DNA of 64,000 nucleotides from Smittia aterrima. Its lineage: Eukaryota; Arthropoda; Insecta; Diptera; Chironomidae. Below are positions 62,901-64,000 of the stretch, piece by piece (positions within the stretch are counted from its first letter, which is position 1; every line of letters starts with the position of its first letter). The position numbers and the translations under genes were made by a program. The notes beneath the pieces were generated by a model. It ran no database searches. It had not been told where the DNA came from and saw only the letters and a list, made by a program, of their open reading frames with translations. The stretch lies in the NCBI GenBank assembly GCA_033063855.1, contig CP093831.1:24614001-24678000 (forward strand). The letters run 5' to 3'.

Positions 62901-64000
62901 TGTCTTCCTCGACCGTACATTTATGAAACGTAAGCCTCGAGCTATTTCTCATTGTGCCAGCAACATGTAAAGTGCCAAAAGTCTTTTATGTGCTTTTAAT
63001 TGTGAGAGCTCGCTCGCATAGTTTGTGTGGACTCGAAAACTATTTTCCATGAGGTTTCAATAATATTTATTTGCTTCTGAATCCCCGGTGACCTTCCCAA
63101 ATTAGTAAACATTTCGATGCTCAAGCTCCTCTCGCTCGTTTGTGAAGTAAAGGCATTAGTGTCGGAGCTTTTTGTGTGAGGGGGACGATATGAAACAGTT
63201 TCGAGATAATTTATTGCATTCGCAAACTAGGCGACATTAATAATTCGTTGTTGGGAGAATAAATAAATTTCTTTTCTCTCTGTCACGCCTAACATTCTTT
63301 CGAAGAGAAGCCTTGGGATTTGTCGAATCGATGATAGATCATATTCAATAAAGAAAAAATAGTTTGAGTGTCGAAAAAGAAGTTTCCTTAAAGATTATGA
63401 TCCGAGGAAAGTTCTGAAATGTTTAATTCAATTCGGTCAACTCGACTCCGCTAATATCAAAAGATTAAGTCTTGTCGATGTCATTAGAAAAGTTTCTGAA
63501 TTGAAGTTCATCCCAGAACTTTTATTTCTCTGTAATCTTCAATCTTAATCATCGCTTTAAATATTTTTTTCTTTTCCTCTGGAATCTCAAAGCTTCACCG
63601 AAAAAAATTTGCGGGACTGAAATTTGCGACACATTTCTGTGAACCTTTCCGATGTCACTAAGGGAAGACGAAATCGTTTGTCGAAAGTGGGGGCGAGAGA
63701 CGAGGAAATAAAATATGACAAGAATGAAATTCCATTAATCAATCACTGGAAAAAAGGACTCTGAAACTTTCTCCTCGATATATTTGATTAATATGCGTTC
63801 TATCTACGAATGGTCTCGAACTTTCCCTTGGAAAAGGCAACGACTATCAATTACATCTTTAGTGGGACTTTCAGGTTCACTAAGCCGAGAGGAAAACTAG
63901 ATAATTCTTGTTAAGGGTGCTGGAAAGTGGAAACTTGAACATGCCAGAGTGAAATCAATTCAAAATGTTTCTTCTCCTCGTTTAATGGGCGACTCAGTTT
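53923..64000. other. 10-kb region without supported genes
   Basis: No recognisable coding exon, RNA gene or mobile element was found. Open frames are short, and translations are rich in residues expected from low-complexity DNA. CT/GA runs are frequent (for example TCTCTCTCTC near 61041). It may be intergenic or a large intron of a gene outside the window, possibly with regulatory elements. Confidence 0.5.

Overview
The window is nuclear DNA of an AT-rich insect, most likely a nematoceran fly; a chironomid-type midge is my guess. The evidence is short GT-AG introns (about 40-75 nt), insect odorant receptors, a NonA/DBHS protein, mitochondrial rhomboid PARL, Atg12 and Ykt6, plus arrays of lineage-specific F-box/LRR and C2H2 zinc-finger genes. 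No bacterial feature, operon or CRISPR array was seen.

Layout. (1) 0.2-0.5 kb: tRNA-headed SINE-like sequence. (2) 1.9-6.2 kb: divergent housekeeping pair nonA (minus) and Ykt6 (plus). (3) 6.6-14.8 kb: three minus-strand F-box/LRR genes alternating with two plus-strand flavin monooxygenases (FMO). (4) 15.2-19.5 kb: a LINE/SINE-type retro-insertion, then a complete 3.74-kb P-element-like transposon with long inverted repeats, a broken THAP transposase and an intact six-exon antisense gene with an HNH-type zinc-loop motif. (5) 19.5-29.2 kb (unit A) and 29.3-37.4 kb (unit B): a tandem segmental duplication. Each unit holds a C2H2 gene (+), a C2H2 fragment (+), an F-box gene (-), an odorant receptor (+) and a second F-box gene (-; only a fragment in A). 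(6) 37.6-41.0 kb: F-box relic and two more FMO genes. (7) 41.2-43.2 kb: divergent Atg12 (-) and PARL/rhomboid-7 (+). (8) 45.4-53.9 kb: five tandem C2H2 copies (one with stops, one truncated, three intact) with repeated non-coding leaders. (9) 54-64 kb: no convincing gene; probably intergenic or intronic.

The single-copy genes are cell-biology genes (RNA binding, vesicle fusion, autophagy, mitochondrial proteolysis). The expanded families (F-box, FMO, odorant receptor, C2H2) are typical fast birth-and-death families, and the window shows several stages of that: intact, diverged, truncated and relic copies, with two precisely datable insertions because the paralogous unit keeps the empty site.

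Best candidate for an undescribed system: the P-like element at 15755-19494, whose only intact gene is an antisense 364-residue protein with an HNH/homing-endonuclease-like zinc loop, bounded by TIRs that each carry five quasi-palindromic motifs. All functional statements are by eye; no database search was possible.
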